Part shown: one piece after another, positions 45,035-55,811 of the stretch | Layout: each line of letters opens with the position of its first letter | Position numbering within the stretch: the stretch's first letter is position 1 | Assembly (NCBI RefSeq): GCF_011769525.1 | Contig: NZ_CP050440.1 | Location: 7,984,001 to 8,048,000 of the forward strand | Length of the DNA: 64,000 nucleotides | Direction of reading: 5' to 3' | From: Tolypothrix sp. PCC 7910 | GTDB lineage: Bacteria; Cyanobacteriota; Cyanobacteriia; Cyanobacteriales; Nostocaceae | Program-made: the position numbers and the translations under genes | Notes under the pieces: model-generated | Told to the model about the DNA's origin: nothing | The model's input: only the letters and a program-made list of their open reading frames with translations | Database searches by the model: none

Positions 45035-47533
45035 GTGCGATCGCTTTTTGTTGGCTTGGGTTTGCTTAATCGCATATTGACAAGTTTCATCCTGCTACCA
45101 TTAGCAATCATCTTTATAAGTGATAGATTTGCGAATGCTCAGGTGACTGCAGATGGTACTACCAATACCATTGTCAATCCAAATGGTAATGATTTCACTA
45201 TTATTAATGGTAGCGAGAAAGGTAATAATTTATTTCATAGCTTTAGTAATTTTTCTCTACATACAGGTACTTCCGCAACTTTTGATTTAGTAAATACACC
45301 TAATATTACAACTATATTTAGTCGGGTAACTGGGGGAAATACTTCGCAGATTAATGGTGCAATTAATACGCTTCATAGTAATAATCCCGTAAGTTTATTT
45401 TTAATGAATCCTGCAGGAATTATATTTGGTAAAGATGCCGCGTTGAATATTGGCGGTTCATTTATCGCTACAACAGCTAATAGTATTAAATTTGCCGATG
45501 GGGCTGAGTTTAGCGTCGTAAATCCCCAAGCTACGCCATTATTCAGCATGAATGTTCCGATTGGGCTGCAAATGGGTAAACAGCCTGCATCTATACAAGT
45601 CCAAGGTAGCGGACATGGCATCAGTATTAATAATACTCTAGCTCCTGTAGTTCACAATCCTAGCTCAACAATGTTGCAGGTACAGCCAGGAAAAACTCTA
45701 GCTTTGATAGGTGGAAATTTGAGTTTGAATGGTGCAACTCTTATGGCTAAAACAGGGCATATAGAGTTAGGTAGTTTGGCAGATGCAGGTTTAGTTACTT
45801 TAGCGCCAACTACTCAGGGGTATACATTTGAGTATGGTAACGAACAAACTTTTAGAGATATTCAACTAATACAAAAATCGCTATTAGAAGTTAGTGGAGT
45901 AAATGCCGGTTCAATTCAGCTGCAAGGACGTAAAATTGAATTTACTGATGGTTCACTATTGCTATCAACAAATCTTGGCAATCTTCCCAGTGGAAATATT
46001 AACTTGCAAGCATCAGAAGCAATCAATTTTATTGGCACAACCTCCGATGGCAAAATTCGGAGTTGGATTCGTAGTGAAGCATTAGGAAAAGGGAATGGAG
46101 CGAATATCCAAATTATTACTCCCCGTTTAGCACTCCAGCAAGGTGCAGGGATAAATAACATAAATTATGGAGTTGCTAACAGTGGCAATATTAAAATTCA
46201 AGCAGCAGATATAGAAATCTCAGGCTTTACTCCTCTTAATACTACTGGCGTGTCAAGCATTACCACTAGCACATACGGTACAGGGAAAGCTGGCGACATT
46301 TCTGTTGATGGGGATACTTTATTAATATCTGATGGCAGCTCATTATCATCAGTAACGTTTGGCAAAGGCTCTAGTGGTGAGGTAAAAATTAACAATCAAA
46401 ATACTACAGTAATGGGAGAAAATCCTTTTGGAGTTTATAGCAACATTAGTATTACTACATTTGCGCTGGGAAATGCCAAAGATTTGACACTGAATACTGG
46501 TACTTTAAAAATTTTAAATGGAGGTGCAATCGGTTCATCTGCATTCTTTGTAGGCAATGGGGGGAATGTAAATATCACTGCTAGCGAAGCGATCGCAATT
46601 AGTGGTAAAAGTCCTAACAATAACAGTAGTATTAACTCTTCGGTCAGCCTTTTGAGTCCGCAGCTGCGTCAATTCTTTAGTTTGCCGAATATACTGACAG
46701 CTAATGCAGGTACACTCAGCATTACTACACCCAACCTGATGCTGACAGATGGTGGTACAGTGAGCGTGACTAGTCAAGGTGCTGGCAATAGCGGCAATCT
46801 AAATATTACTGCAGATAACATTCAATTAAAAAATCACAGCTTAATTCAGGCGCAGACAGAATCTGGTAATGGTGGTGACATCAGCCTGCAAGTAGGCAAG
46901 TTTGTTCTCATGCGCGATCGCAGTAATATTACTGCTACAGCTGGTGGTTCCGGTAATGGAGGTAATATCAAAATTAATGCACCTACTATTACTGCCTGGG
47001 AAAACAGCGACATTATTGCTAATGCAGTGCTAGGAACTGGGGGAAATATCCAAATTGGCACTCAAGCTATTTTAGGATTAGAATTCCGTCCCCAACTCAC
47101 CGATGACAGTGATATTACCGCCACCTCGCAATTTGGGGTTAGCGGTACAGTTGAAATTCACAATATCGGTATCGATCCCAACTCTGGCTTAGTGGAATTG
47201 CCAACTAATGTTACCGATCCGTCCCAGCAAATTGCTAGTGGTTGTGCTGATGCTAATGGCAGTAGTTTTTTCGCTACAGGAAGAGGTGGTGTACCACAAA
47301 ATCCTCTGCAGGAAGTGAGAAGCGATCGCACTTGGTCTGATACTCGTGATATCTCTGCGTTCCGCCAAACTAGTGCTATCACAGCACAAATACCAACACC
47401 TCCACAAACTCTTGTGCAAGCCACGGGCTGGCGACGTAATGCCCAAGGCAAAATCGAGATAGTTGCAGATAAATCTCCCACTCAATTGCAACCATCTTTA
47501 ACCTGTGCTGCTGTTCCTCAAAATTCACTCTGA
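45035..47533 (+). CDS. TpsA exoprotein, array member 4
   Basis: The 832-residue product uses a GTG start (45035) preceded by AAAGGAAAC. The following stretch forms a signal peptide ending R-F-A-N-A-Q. The TPS motif is N-P-A-G-I-I-F-G. The central repeats are close to those of member 3. The C-terminus has the full Cys-containing block, except that A-T-G-R-G-G is preceded by S-S-F-F instead of S-S-F-V, and it ends C-A-A-V-P-Q-N. It is separated from member 3 by xisHI and about 260 bp of spacer containing HIP1. Confidence 0.92.
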   Translation: MRSLFVGLGLLNRILTSFILLPLAIIFISDRFANAQVTADGTTNTIVNPNGNDFTIINGSEKGNNLFHSFSNFSLHTGTSATFDLVNTPNITTIFSRVTGGNTSQINGAINTLHSNNPVSLFLMNPAGIIFGKDAALNIGGSFIATTANSIKFADGAEFSVVNPQATPLFSMNVPIGLQMGKQPASIQVQGSGHGISINNTLAPVVHNPSSTMLQVQPGKTLALIGGNLSLNGATLMAKTGHIELGSLADAGLVTLAPTTQGYTFEYGNEQTFRDIQLIQKSLLEVSGVNAGSIQLQGRKIEFTDGSLLLSTNLGNLPSGNINLQASEAINFIGTTSDGKIRSWIRSEALGKGNGANIQIITPRLALQQGAGINNINYGVANSGNIKIQAADIEISGFTPLNTTGVSSITTSTYGTGKAGDISVDGDTLLISDGSSLSSVTFGKGSSGEVKINNQNTTVMGENPFGVYSNISITTFALGNAKDLTLNTGTLKILNGGAIGSSAFFVGNGGNVNITASEAIAISGKSPNNNSSINSSVSLLSPQLRQFFSLPNILTANAGTLSITTPNLMLTDGGTVSVTSQGAGNSGNLNITADNIQLKNHSLIQAQTESGNGGDISLQVGKFVLMRDRSNITATAGGSGNGGNIKINAPTITAWENSDIIANAVLGTGGNIQIGTQAILGLEFRPQLTDDSDITATSQFGVSGTVEIHNIGIDPNSGLVELPTNVTDPSQQIASGCADANGSSFFATGRGGVPQNPLQEVRSDRTWSDTRDISAFRQTSAITAQIPTPPQTLVQATGWRRNAQGKIEIVADKSPTQLQPSLTCAAVPQNSL

Positions 47534-47618
47534 TAGATCGCAACAAATTTTCATGCTGTGATAAATCATACCATTATGGGCACTATAACTTGAGAGGTAG
47601 AAAAGGAGTGTTAATGAC

Positions 47619-50111
47619 ATGGGGGCGATGTCTACGACGGGCTATACCTACGCATTTGTGGGAGCATTCACCACTGGCTTATTGACTGCGGGGATGATAT
47701 TACCCGCAATAGGTCAAGTGACATCCGATGGCACAACTAACACCCAAGTCAACGCAAACGGTAATAATTTTAATATTCTTAACGGTATAAATAAAGGTAA
47801 TAATTTATTTCACAGCTTCAGTAATTTTTCTGTGCCTACAGGTGGTTCAGCCACCTTTGATTTAACTAATACACCAAATATTACAACTCTATTTAGTCGA
47901 GTTACTGGTGGAAATGTTTCCAATATTGATGGATTAATTAGCACAGTTAATAGTAGTAATCCGGTTAGTCTGTTTTTAATAAATCCCAACGGGATTGTGT
48001 TTGGTAAAAATGCCTTGTTAAATATTGGTGGGTCGTTTGTGGGGACAACGGCGAATAGTATTAAGTTTAGCGATGGTAGTGAATTCAGTGCAGTGAATCC
48101 AACCGTGAAACCGTTGTTGACGATGAGTGTGCCCATCGGACTGCAAATGGGACAAACGCCTGGAATGATTACTGTCCAAAATACTGGACACCGCTTATTA
48201 ATTCAGCAGAGTAGTCCGGTGCAGATGGGCACAACTCCCTTGGGCTTGCAGGTGGCTCCTGGTCAAACCCTAGCATTGGTAGGGGGAGATATGGTGTTAG
48301 ATGGTGGGATTCTCAGCGCTCCATCAGGCAACCTAGAACTTAGTAGCGCCAAAGCCGAAACCGTTAATCTAAGCACCACATCTCTGGGCTGGAATTTTGA
48401 CTACAGCGCACTAACGCAGTATGGTGATCTTCGATTTTCCCATCAAGCCCTTGTCAACGCTAGTGGTGCGCCATCAGGTTCGATTCACCTCCAAGGCAGA
48501 AATATTAGGGTAAATGATGGTTCTGTAGCTTTATTAATCAACGAGGGAAATCAAGTTTCTGGGGATATTACGGTCAATGCCAGTGAGTTCTTGGAAGTGA
48601 GTGGGATAGGCACCTATGGATTTGCCCGAAGCATGTTGTTTACCGATACCACCAAAGGTGCCGGTGGCAATCTGGTAATTACTGCACCACAAGTACTAGT
48701 CCAAGATGGGGCAGAAGCTTATACCCGTACATTGGGATCGGGAAGGGCAGGAAATATCTTAGTCGCGGCGGATGGGATTCAGATCGTTGGATTTTCACCT
48801 TTGAATATCAGTAATAGCAGCGACATCGGTTCCGAAACGGATGGGGCTGGACGGGGTGGTGATGTTCAACTCACGACACAGCAATTGAGCATACAAAGGG
48901 TGGGGCAGCTTACGAATGCCACTTTTGGCCCTGGAACAACAGGAAATAGCACGATCAATGCCACTGATTTTATCGAACTCAGTGGATATATTCCCAACCC
49001 CTCTGGCACTTCTGGTTTTCTCGGAGCCACCAGCTTTAACCGAGGAAATGTGGGGCAAGTAACCATCAATACATCCACATTGAGGGTGCTGGATTCCGGC
49101 TCTCTTTCGACCAACACCTTTGGCCAGGGCAATGCCGGAATCCTGCAAATCAATGCTTCAGAGCAAATTATTGTCAGTGGTAACGCATCGGGAGTGCCAA
49201 GTCGGATTGGCTCCGGTGCGCCAAAGCAATCTGCCGCCTTTCTGAAATCAGTTGGACTATCGGGTTTGCCTACAGGCAATTCAGGTGATTTGGTAATTAA
49301 TACCCCAAGCTTGCAGATTACAGATGGGGGTCTGGTGCGGGTCAATAACCAAGGTTTTGGTAATGCTGGAAACCTCTACATTAATGCCGATATGATCGCC
49401 CTCGATCGCTCTGGCACAATTTCGGCAACCACAAACTCAGGAAAAGGTGGTGGAATTAATCTGCAATCTAATGCCTTAATCTTGCGCCACGGTAGCAATA
49501 TTATCGCCACCGCTGGCGGCACAGGCAATGGTGGTAACATTACCATCAATTCCCCCATTATCCTGGGTTTAGAAAACAGTGATATCGTCGCCAACGCATT
49601 CCAAGGTAAGGGCGGTAACATCAACATCACTACCCAAGGCATATTTGGACTCAAATACAGCAACCAACTGACTCCTGAAAGTGATATTACTGCTAGTTCC
49701 GAATTTGGTATTAACGGTACGGTAGATATCAATAATTTTGGAGTTGACCCCAGTTCTGGTTTAGTGGAATTGCCCGTAAACTTAACAGACTCATCACAAC
49801 AAATTGCTACAGGTTGTTCTAATAATACTGGTAGTAGTTTTGTCGCTACAGGTAGGGGTGGTGTACCGCAAAATCCGATGCAGGAAGTGAGGAGCGATCG
49901 CACTTGGTCTGATACTCGTGATATCTCTGCATTCAGACAAACACAAGCTTTACAATCCCAGATATCCCAACCGTCCAAGCCTCTTTTGCAAGCTACATCT
50001 TGGCATCGTCGTGCTGATGGCAAAATTGAAATAGTTGCTGCTTCAACTGTCAATGTACGACCATCTTTAACCTGTGCTGCTGTTCGGAATAGTCAATTTC
50101 CCAACTTTTAG
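47619..50111 (+). CDS. TpsA exoprotein, array member 5
   Basis: The 830-residue product has a signal segment (F-T-T-G-L-L-T-A-G-M-I-L-P-A-I-G-Q) that nearly repeats that of member 7. The TPS motif is N-P-N-G-I-V-F-G. The beta-helix part is diverged, and GC content in about 48.6-49.4 kb seems higher than in its neighbours. The last 100 codons and the 3' spacer are almost the same as those of member 1, suggesting gene conversion or recent duplication. Confidence 0.92.
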   Translation: MGAMSTTGYTYAFVGAFTTGLLTAGMILPAIGQVTSDGTTNTQVNANGNNFNILNGINKGNNLFHSFSNFSVPTGGSATFDLTNTPNITTLFSRVTGGNVSNIDGLISTVNSSNPVSLFLINPNGIVFGKNALLNIGGSFVGTTANSIKFSDGSEFSAVNPTVKPLLTMSVPIGLQMGQTPGMITVQNTGHRLLIQQSSPVQMGTTPLGLQVAPGQTLALVGGDMVLDGGILSAPSGNLELSSAKAETVNLSTTSLGWNFDYSALTQYGDLRFSHQALVNASGAPSGSIHLQGRNIRVNDGSVALLINEGNQVSGDITVNASEFLEVSGIGTYGFARSMLFTDTTKGAGGNLVITAPQVLVQDGAEAYTRTLGSGRAGNILVAADGIQIVGFSPLNISNSSDIGSETDGAGRGGDVQLTTQQLSIQRVGQLTNATFGPGTTGNSTINATDFIELSGYIPNPSGTSGFLGATSFNRGNVGQVTINTSTLRVLDSGSLSTNTFGQGNAGILQINASEQIIVSGNASGVPSRIGSGAPKQSAAFLKSVGLSGLPTGNSGDLVINTPSLQITDGGLVRVNNQGFGNAGNLYINADMIALDRSGTISATTNSGKGGGINLQSNALILRHGSNIIATAGGTGNGGNITINSPIILGLENSDIVANAFQGKGGNINITTQGIFGLKYSNQLTPESDITASSEFGINGTVDINNFGVDPSSGLVELPVNLTDSSQQIATGCSNNTGSSFVATGRGGVPQNPMQEVRSDRTWSDTRDISAFRQTQALQSQISQPSKPLLQATSWHRRADGKIEIVAASTVNVRPSLTCAAVRNSQFPNF

Positions 50112-50267
50112 GAATTGGTCAAAACAATATCGCCTAGGTATTGCTCCTCTTAGACATCACTTTCAATAATTGGGAGAACATACATATTTAGTTATTAAGT
50201 AATACATGTTACTAGTACGTATAGACTGGGAATCCTCATACTATACGCTTAAAAAGTCCTTAATGCT

Positions 50268-52703
50268 ATGAGACGGATTCTCTATCAAGTGACAATTGGA
50301 TTACTAACTTGCGGAGTTTTACCGCCTGTAAATGCTCAAGTCGTATCTGATTTTACTACCAATACTATTGTTAATCAAAGTGGTAATGATTTTACTATTC
50401 TTAATGGTATTGAAAAGGGCAATAATTTATTTCACAGTTTTAGCAACTTCTCAGTCCCTACAGGTGGTTCAGCCAGCTTTGATTTAATTAACACGCCAAA
50501 TATTACCACTATATTTAGTCGAGTTACGGGTGCAAATATTTCTCAGGTTAATGGATTAATTCAATCAGTAAATAGTAATAATTCTGTCAGTTTATTTTTG
50601 ATGAATCCCAATGGGATTGTATTTGGTAAAAATGCAGCTTTGAATATCGGCGGGTCATTTGTTGGGACAACAGCTAATAGTATTAAATTTGCTGATGGGG
50701 TAGAGTTTAGTGCTGTGAAGGCTTCCAGCCCACCTTTATTAACAATGAGCGTACCTGTGGGTTTACAGATGGGACAAAATCCAGGGGCTATCGCTGCTCA
50801 AGGTTCAGGATATAGCTTAAATATTGCTAATATCTTATCTCCCATTATTCGCACTCCTAGTCTGACACAACTGAAAGTACAACCAGGAAAAACACTAGCT
50901 TTGGTGGGTGGTAATCTGAATTTGCAAGGAGCAACGCTAACAGCTGAAACTGGTAACATTGAGTTGGGTAGTTTGGGTAGCTCAGAATTTGTTGACCTCA
51001 TATCAACGACTCAAGGGTATACATTCGGGTATAACAATGTACACAATTTTGGAGATATTCAAGTTGCCCACAAATCCCTACTAGATGTTAGTGGAGTAAA
51101 TGCTGGTTCTGTGCAGGTGCAAGGTAAGCAGATTCAATTTACCGATGGCTCACTGTTACTGGCGCAAAATAATGGTAATCTCCCTGGTGGGAACTTGCAT
51201 CTTCAAGCAACCGAAAGCATTAATCTGATTGGTGCAGCCAGCGGGGTTCGGAGTGAAACTTGGAAGCAAGGAGCTGGTAGCAATATCAGTGTTATTACCC
51301 CTAAAATCAATCTCTATGAAGGAGGGATATTAAGTAGTAACACTTATGGACTGTCTCACAGTGGAAATATTCAGGTTAATGCCAAAAACATAGAAATATC
51401 TGGCTTATCCCCCAACAATGCCACTGGCAGTTTTATTAACACCAGTACCTTTGGTGCTGGGAATGCAGGTAATATTTTTATCCAAGGCGATAGTTTACTT
51501 GTATCCTATGGTGGCGGTGTGTCTTCTGTATCGCGGGGTGTTGGTTCTAGTGGTGAAATTGTGGTTCGCAACCAAGATACCACTGTGCAGAGTAGTAATA
51601 GCTCTCCCTTCGGTACAAGAATTGCCTCAGTCACTTTCAATATTGGTAGCGCTAAAACCTTAACCATAGATACCGCTAGGTTAAAAGTTATAGATGGTGC
51701 CTCGGTCGGCACAAGTTCATATTTTATCGGTCATGCCGGGGATGTGAGGATCAATGCTACAGAATTTGTGGAAGTTAATGGTTACAATCCATTAACACCG
51801 AGTGCTATTAACTCCTCTGCGCTCATACTCAACTCAATATTGCAGAAGTTATTTGGGCTATCACAATATAAACTGACTGCTGATGCTGGTACGATTGACC
51901 TGACAACACCAAACCTGATCCTAAAGAATCAAGGAACTGTGACTGTTACCAATCAAGGTACTGGTAATGCTGGTAGTCTGAAAATTAATGCCAATAGTAT
52001 CCAATTACAAAATCAAGCTTTTATCGAAGCCAAAACAGAATCAGGTAATGGTGGCAACATTGATTTACAGGTGGGTAGCTCTTTGCTGATGCGCGATCAG
52101 AGCCAAATTACCTCCACCGCAGCCGGTAATGGTAACGGAGGAAATATTAACATTAATTCACCGATTATTATCGGCTGGGAAAACAGCGATATCATCGCCA
52201 ATGCCTTCCAAGGAAAAGGCGGTAATATTAATATTAATACCCAGGGTATTTTCGGTTTAGAATACCGTCCTCAACTTACTTCAGAAAATGATATCAACGC
52301 GAGTTCTCAATTGGGAGTCAACGGTATAGTTAATGTTAATACTATTGGTGTCGATCCTAATTCAGGTTTAGTTGAACTACCAGCAAATGTCACCGATCCC
52401 TCACAGCAGATAGCTACAGGTTGTTCTATTAATAGTGGTAGTAGTTTTGTCGCTATAGGAAGAGGTGGTGTACCGCAAAATCCAACTCAGGAAGTGAGGA
52501 GCGATCGCACTTGGTCTGATACCCGTGATATCTCTGCTTTCCACAAAACACAATCAGTACAAGCTCAAATACCCCAATCACCAAAACCTCTTGTGCAAGC
52601 AACTTCCTGGCATCGTCGCGCTGATGGCAAAATTGAAATCTTTGCTTCTCAAACTGCCCACGTACAACCATCCTTAACCTGTGCTGCTGTTCCTCAACGT
52701 TAA
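50268..52703 (+). CDS. TpsA exoprotein, array member 6
   Basis: The 811-residue product has a signal peptide ending P-P-V-N-A-Q, the TPS motif N-P-N-G-I-V-F-G, and a middle section like members 3 and 4 (Q-V-Q-P-G-K-T-L-A-L-V-G-G-N). The C-terminal signature is complete, with A-T-G-C, but the normally conserved A-T-G-R-G-G reads A-I-G-R-G-G. It ends C-A-A-V-P-Q-R. The spacer before it resembles the one between the remnant at 34266 and member 1, supporting unit duplication. Confidence 0.92.
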   Translation: MRRILYQVTIGLLTCGVLPPVNAQVVSDFTTNTIVNQSGNDFTILNGIEKGNNLFHSFSNFSVPTGGSASFDLINTPNITTIFSRVTGANISQVNGLIQSVNSNNSVSLFLMNPNGIVFGKNAALNIGGSFVGTTANSIKFADGVEFSAVKASSPPLLTMSVPVGLQMGQNPGAIAAQGSGYSLNIANILSPIIRTPSLTQLKVQPGKTLALVGGNLNLQGATLTAETGNIELGSLGSSEFVDLISTTQGYTFGYNNVHNFGDIQVAHKSLLDVSGVNAGSVQVQGKQIQFTDGSLLLAQNNGNLPGGNLHLQATESINLIGAASGVRSETWKQGAGSNISVITPKINLYEGGILSSNTYGLSHSGNIQVNAKNIEISGLSPNNATGSFINTSTFGAGNAGNIFIQGDSLLVSYGGGVSSVSRGVGSSGEIVVRNQDTTVQSSNSSPFGTRIASVTFNIGSAKTLTIDTARLKVIDGASVGTSSYFIGHAGDVRINATEFVEVNGYNPLTPSAINSSALILNSILQKLFGLSQYKLTADAGTIDLTTPNLILKNQGTVTVTNQGTGNAGSLKINANSIQLQNQAFIEAKTESGNGGNIDLQVGSSLLMRDQSQITSTAAGNGNGGNININSPIIIGWENSDIIANAFQGKGGNININTQGIFGLEYRPQLTSENDINASSQLGVNGIVNVNTIGVDPNSGLVELPANVTDPSQQIATGCSINSGSSFVAIGRGGVPQNPTQEVRSDRTWSDTRDISAFHKTQSVQAQIPQSPKPLVQATSWHRRADGKIEIFASQTAHVQPSLTCAAVPQR

Positions 52704-52792
52704 ATGTGAGATGAAAATCTCTATTACTACTGTTAGGAATTACACCATAAGGGGAACGCTAACTTGTGTCACAGCAAGGGAGTATTCAAGGC

Positions 52793-55714
52793 ATGAGGGC
52801 AATCAAATTTCTCACAACATTCACCACCGGAGTATTAACTGCGGGAATGATATTACCCGCCATAGCTCAGGTAACATCTGATGCTACAACTAATACTCAA
52901 GTTAACTCTAGTGGCAATAATTTCATTATTTTAAATGGCATTGCAAAAGAAAATAATTTATTTCATAGTTTCAGTAATTTCTCAGTCCCTACAGGTAGTT
53001 CAGCAACTTTTGATTTAGTAAATACACCCAATATTACAAATATATTTAGTCGGGTAACTAGTGGCAATATTTCTCATATTGATGGATTAATTAGCACAAT
53101 TGGTAACAATCACCCGATAAATTTGTTTTTGATGAATCCAAATGGCATTGTGTTTGGTCAAAATGCCATGTTGAATATTGGCGGCTCATTTGTAGGGACA
53201 ACAGCAAGTAGTATTAAATTTGCCGATGGCAGCGAATTTAGTGCCGTAAATACTAGTAGCTCACCATTATTAACGATGAGTGTACCTATTGGTCTGCAAA
53301 TGGGTAATTCTGCCAGTCAGATTCAAGTGCAGGGTAAAGGTAATGATGGCATTGTACCAACGAATAATTTGGGAATAGTAGCAAGCCCAGGAAAGACTTT
53401 TGCCTTAGTTGCAGGAGAGATTACATTTAAAGGTGGTGTGATTACTGCACCTATAGGCCGAATTGAAGTAGGCGCAGTTAATAGTGGGACGGTGAATCTG
53501 ATACCCACACCCATTGGATGGCAGTTAGGTTATACAGAAGTTTCAGATTTGGGAGATATTCAATTTATAGAACGTTCCTCACTGTGGAATCCCTATCCGA
53601 TAGGCAATCCTTTTGGCGGTATTCAAGTAGTAGCAAGAGATATCACCTTGAATCAATCCCAAATTGCAGCTGCAACTGCGGGCAGCGGACAGGGAGGTAA
53701 TATTGCAATTAATGCAATGCGATCGCTCTCATTGAGTGGTGTAAATGCCTACGCTTATGCTCCCAGTGCTTGGATTGTCAATCAGGTAGCGCCTGGCGCT
53801 ACAGGAAATGGTGGAAGTGTGAATATTCAGGCGGGACAATTGACTTTGCTAGATGGTGCAGCGATTGAAACTCTCAGCCTCGGTGCGGGGGCTGCAGGAA
53901 AAGTCCAAGTAGTAGCAGATACTATTACAGCCAGTGGTAGTATTGCCCTGCGATCGCCCTTAGCGCCATCTGGTAGTAGTAATAGCAGGATCGCTAGTCA
54001 AACTTATGCATCGGGTGCTGGGGGAGATGTTAGTTTGGTAGCCCGCAACCTGACACTAACAGATAGCGGCCAAGTCGGAACAATGGTCTTTCCAGGAGCA
54101 ACTGGACGAGGAGGAAATGTTACTGTTGATGTCACCGCACGTATTTATGCCAACGGAGTTAACCCAATCAGTTTGCTTTCTAGCGGTATAAATACTTACT
54201 CATTTGGCATTGGTAATAGTGGCAATGTCAATGTTTCTACAGGGGCATTAAATCTCATTGATGGGGGTGGAATTTTTACCTTTGCTAGTCGTTTGGCAGG
54301 AATACCCGGTACAGGTTTTGGCAATAGCGGAGATGTCACTGTAGTAGCAAGGGAGGGTATTGATATGACGGGTGCATCCCCAGTTTCACCAGCCCAACTC
54401 AGCTTTATTGGTACTTCTACTACTGGCTCTGGTAATAGCGGTCAAGTGTCAGTGACTACACCTATGCTGTCAATGCAAGCCGGAGCCTCTTTAGCAACAA
54501 GTTCTGTATCTGTAATTGGCAGCTTTGGCGATCCCAATCAGTCTAATAATTTGGGAAATGCTGGCAATATCAGTGTAAATGTAGGAAAAAATTTAACTAT
54601 CAGTGGTATCAATCCCTTTACCAAGGCTTCTAGTCTCTTAGGAAGCTTAACCTATGGCAACGGTAACGCAGGAGATGTTAAGCTCCAAACTAATCAATTG
54701 CAAGTACTTGATGCTGGAGCAGTTGGCAGCGTTACTGGTGGTACTGGCAATGCTGGGGCTTTGACAATCCAGGCAAATGACATTCTAGTAGAAGGTAAGA
54801 ATATCCATACCTCAGCAATTGCTACTAGCGCACCCATCCCACTGGAAACAGCCCGTCGATTTTATAACCTACCAGATGCGCCCACAGGCAACATAGGTGT
54901 ATTAAACATCAATACTCAGCAGCTAACAGTTCGTAATGGCGGGAGAGTGAGTGTCACCTATGAAGGCACAGGTAATGCCGGACAGTTAAATATCAATGCT
55001 GAGCGAGTCTTTTTGGATAATGGCAATATTATTGCCACTACGAAATCTGGACAAGGTGGCAACATCAATTTAGCGATCGCAAATAGTCTCCTCAGCCGTC
55101 ATGGCAGTAAAATTAATGCGGAATCGGGTGGCATAGGTAATGGTGGTAACATCAATATCTCCTCTCCTGTAATTGCCGGTTTAGAAAATAGCGATATCAT
55201 TGCCAATGCTGTGAATGGTAATGGCGGTAATATTCAAATTAGCACTCAAGGTATATTCGGGTTAAAATACAGTCCTCAACTCACAAACGAAAGTGACATC
55301 ACCGCTAGTTCGCAATTTGGTGTCAACGGTACAGTAGATATTCATAATTTTGGTGTTGATCCTAATTCTGGTTTAGTCGAACTTCCAGCGAATGTTACTG
55401 AGCCATCACAACAAATTGCTACAGGTTGTTCTAATGCAAATGGTAGTAGTTTTGTGGCTACAGGCAGGGGTGGGATACCACAAAATCCCGCACGGGAAAT
55501 AGCGAGCGATCGCCCTTGGGTAGACTTGCGCGATATCTCTGCATTTCATAAAACTAGCACAGTCACGACCAAAATACCTCAATTTCCCAAGGTTCTGCTC
55601 CAAGCTACATCTTGGCATCGTAACGCCCAAGGAAAAATAGAATTAGTTACTAATCAATCTCCAGCAAATTTCCAACCAGAATTAACCTGTGCTGCTATTC
55701 CTAACAAATTCTAG
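52793..55714 (+). CDS. TpsA exoprotein, array member 7 (longest)
   Basis: From the ATG at 52793 the product is 973 residues; a GTG at 52766 would add nine. The signal peptide is F-L-T-T-F-T-T-G-V-L-T-A-G-M-I-L-P-A-I-A-Q. The TPS motif is N-P-N-G-I-V-F-G. The beta-helix section is about 150 residues longer than in the other members, with extra G-N-S-G-N/D-V repeats around 450-620. The C-terminal block is present but diverged: D-R-P-W-V-D-L-R-D-I-S-A-F instead of T-W-S-D-T-R. Confidence 0.92.
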   Translation: MRAIKFLTTFTTGVLTAGMILPAIAQVTSDATTNTQVNSSGNNFIILNGIAKENNLFHSFSNFSVPTGSSATFDLVNTPNITNIFSRVTSGNISHIDGLISTIGNNHPINLFLMNPNGIVFGQNAMLNIGGSFVGTTASSIKFADGSEFSAVNTSSSPLLTMSVPIGLQMGNSASQIQVQGKGNDGIVPTNNLGIVASPGKTFALVAGEITFKGGVITAPIGRIEVGAVNSGTVNLIPTPIGWQLGYTEVSDLGDIQFIERSSLWNPYPIGNPFGGIQVVARDITLNQSQIAAATAGSGQGGNIAINAMRSLSLSGVNAYAYAPSAWIVNQVAPGATGNGGSVNIQAGQLTLLDGAAIETLSLGAGAAGKVQVVADTITASGSIALRSPLAPSGSSNSRIASQTYASGAGGDVSLVARNLTLTDSGQVGTMVFPGATGRGGNVTVDVTARIYANGVNPISLLSSGINTYSFGIGNSGNVNVSTGALNLIDGGGIFTFASRLAGIPGTGFGNSGDVTVVAREGIDMTGASPVSPAQLSFIGTSTTGSGNSGQVSVTTPMLSMQAGASLATSSVSVIGSFGDPNQSNNLGNAGNISVNVGKNLTISGINPFTKASSLLGSLTYGNGNAGDVKLQTNQLQVLDAGAVGSVTGGTGNAGALTIQANDILVEGKNIHTSAIATSAPIPLETARRFYNLPDAPTGNIGVLNINTQQLTVRNGGRVSVTYEGTGNAGQLNINAERVFLDNGNIIATTKSGQGGNINLAIANSLLSRHGSKINAESGGIGNGGNINISSPVIAGLENSDIIANAVNGNGGNIQISTQGIFGLKYSPQLTNESDITASSQFGVNGTVDIHNFGVDPNSGLVELPANVTEPSQQIATGCSNANGSSFVATGRGGIPQNPAREIASDRPWVDLRDISAFHKTSTVTTKIPQFPKVLLQATSWHRNAQGKIELVTNQSPANFQPELTCAAIPNKF

Positions 55715-55811
55715 TTAAAATTGTCATAATTTATACCAATTTGCAAAAAAATTGCGAAAGATGGATTCACATAAGTTTCAAGCAGACGGCAATTCTCAAT
55801 CCAAAATGGTA

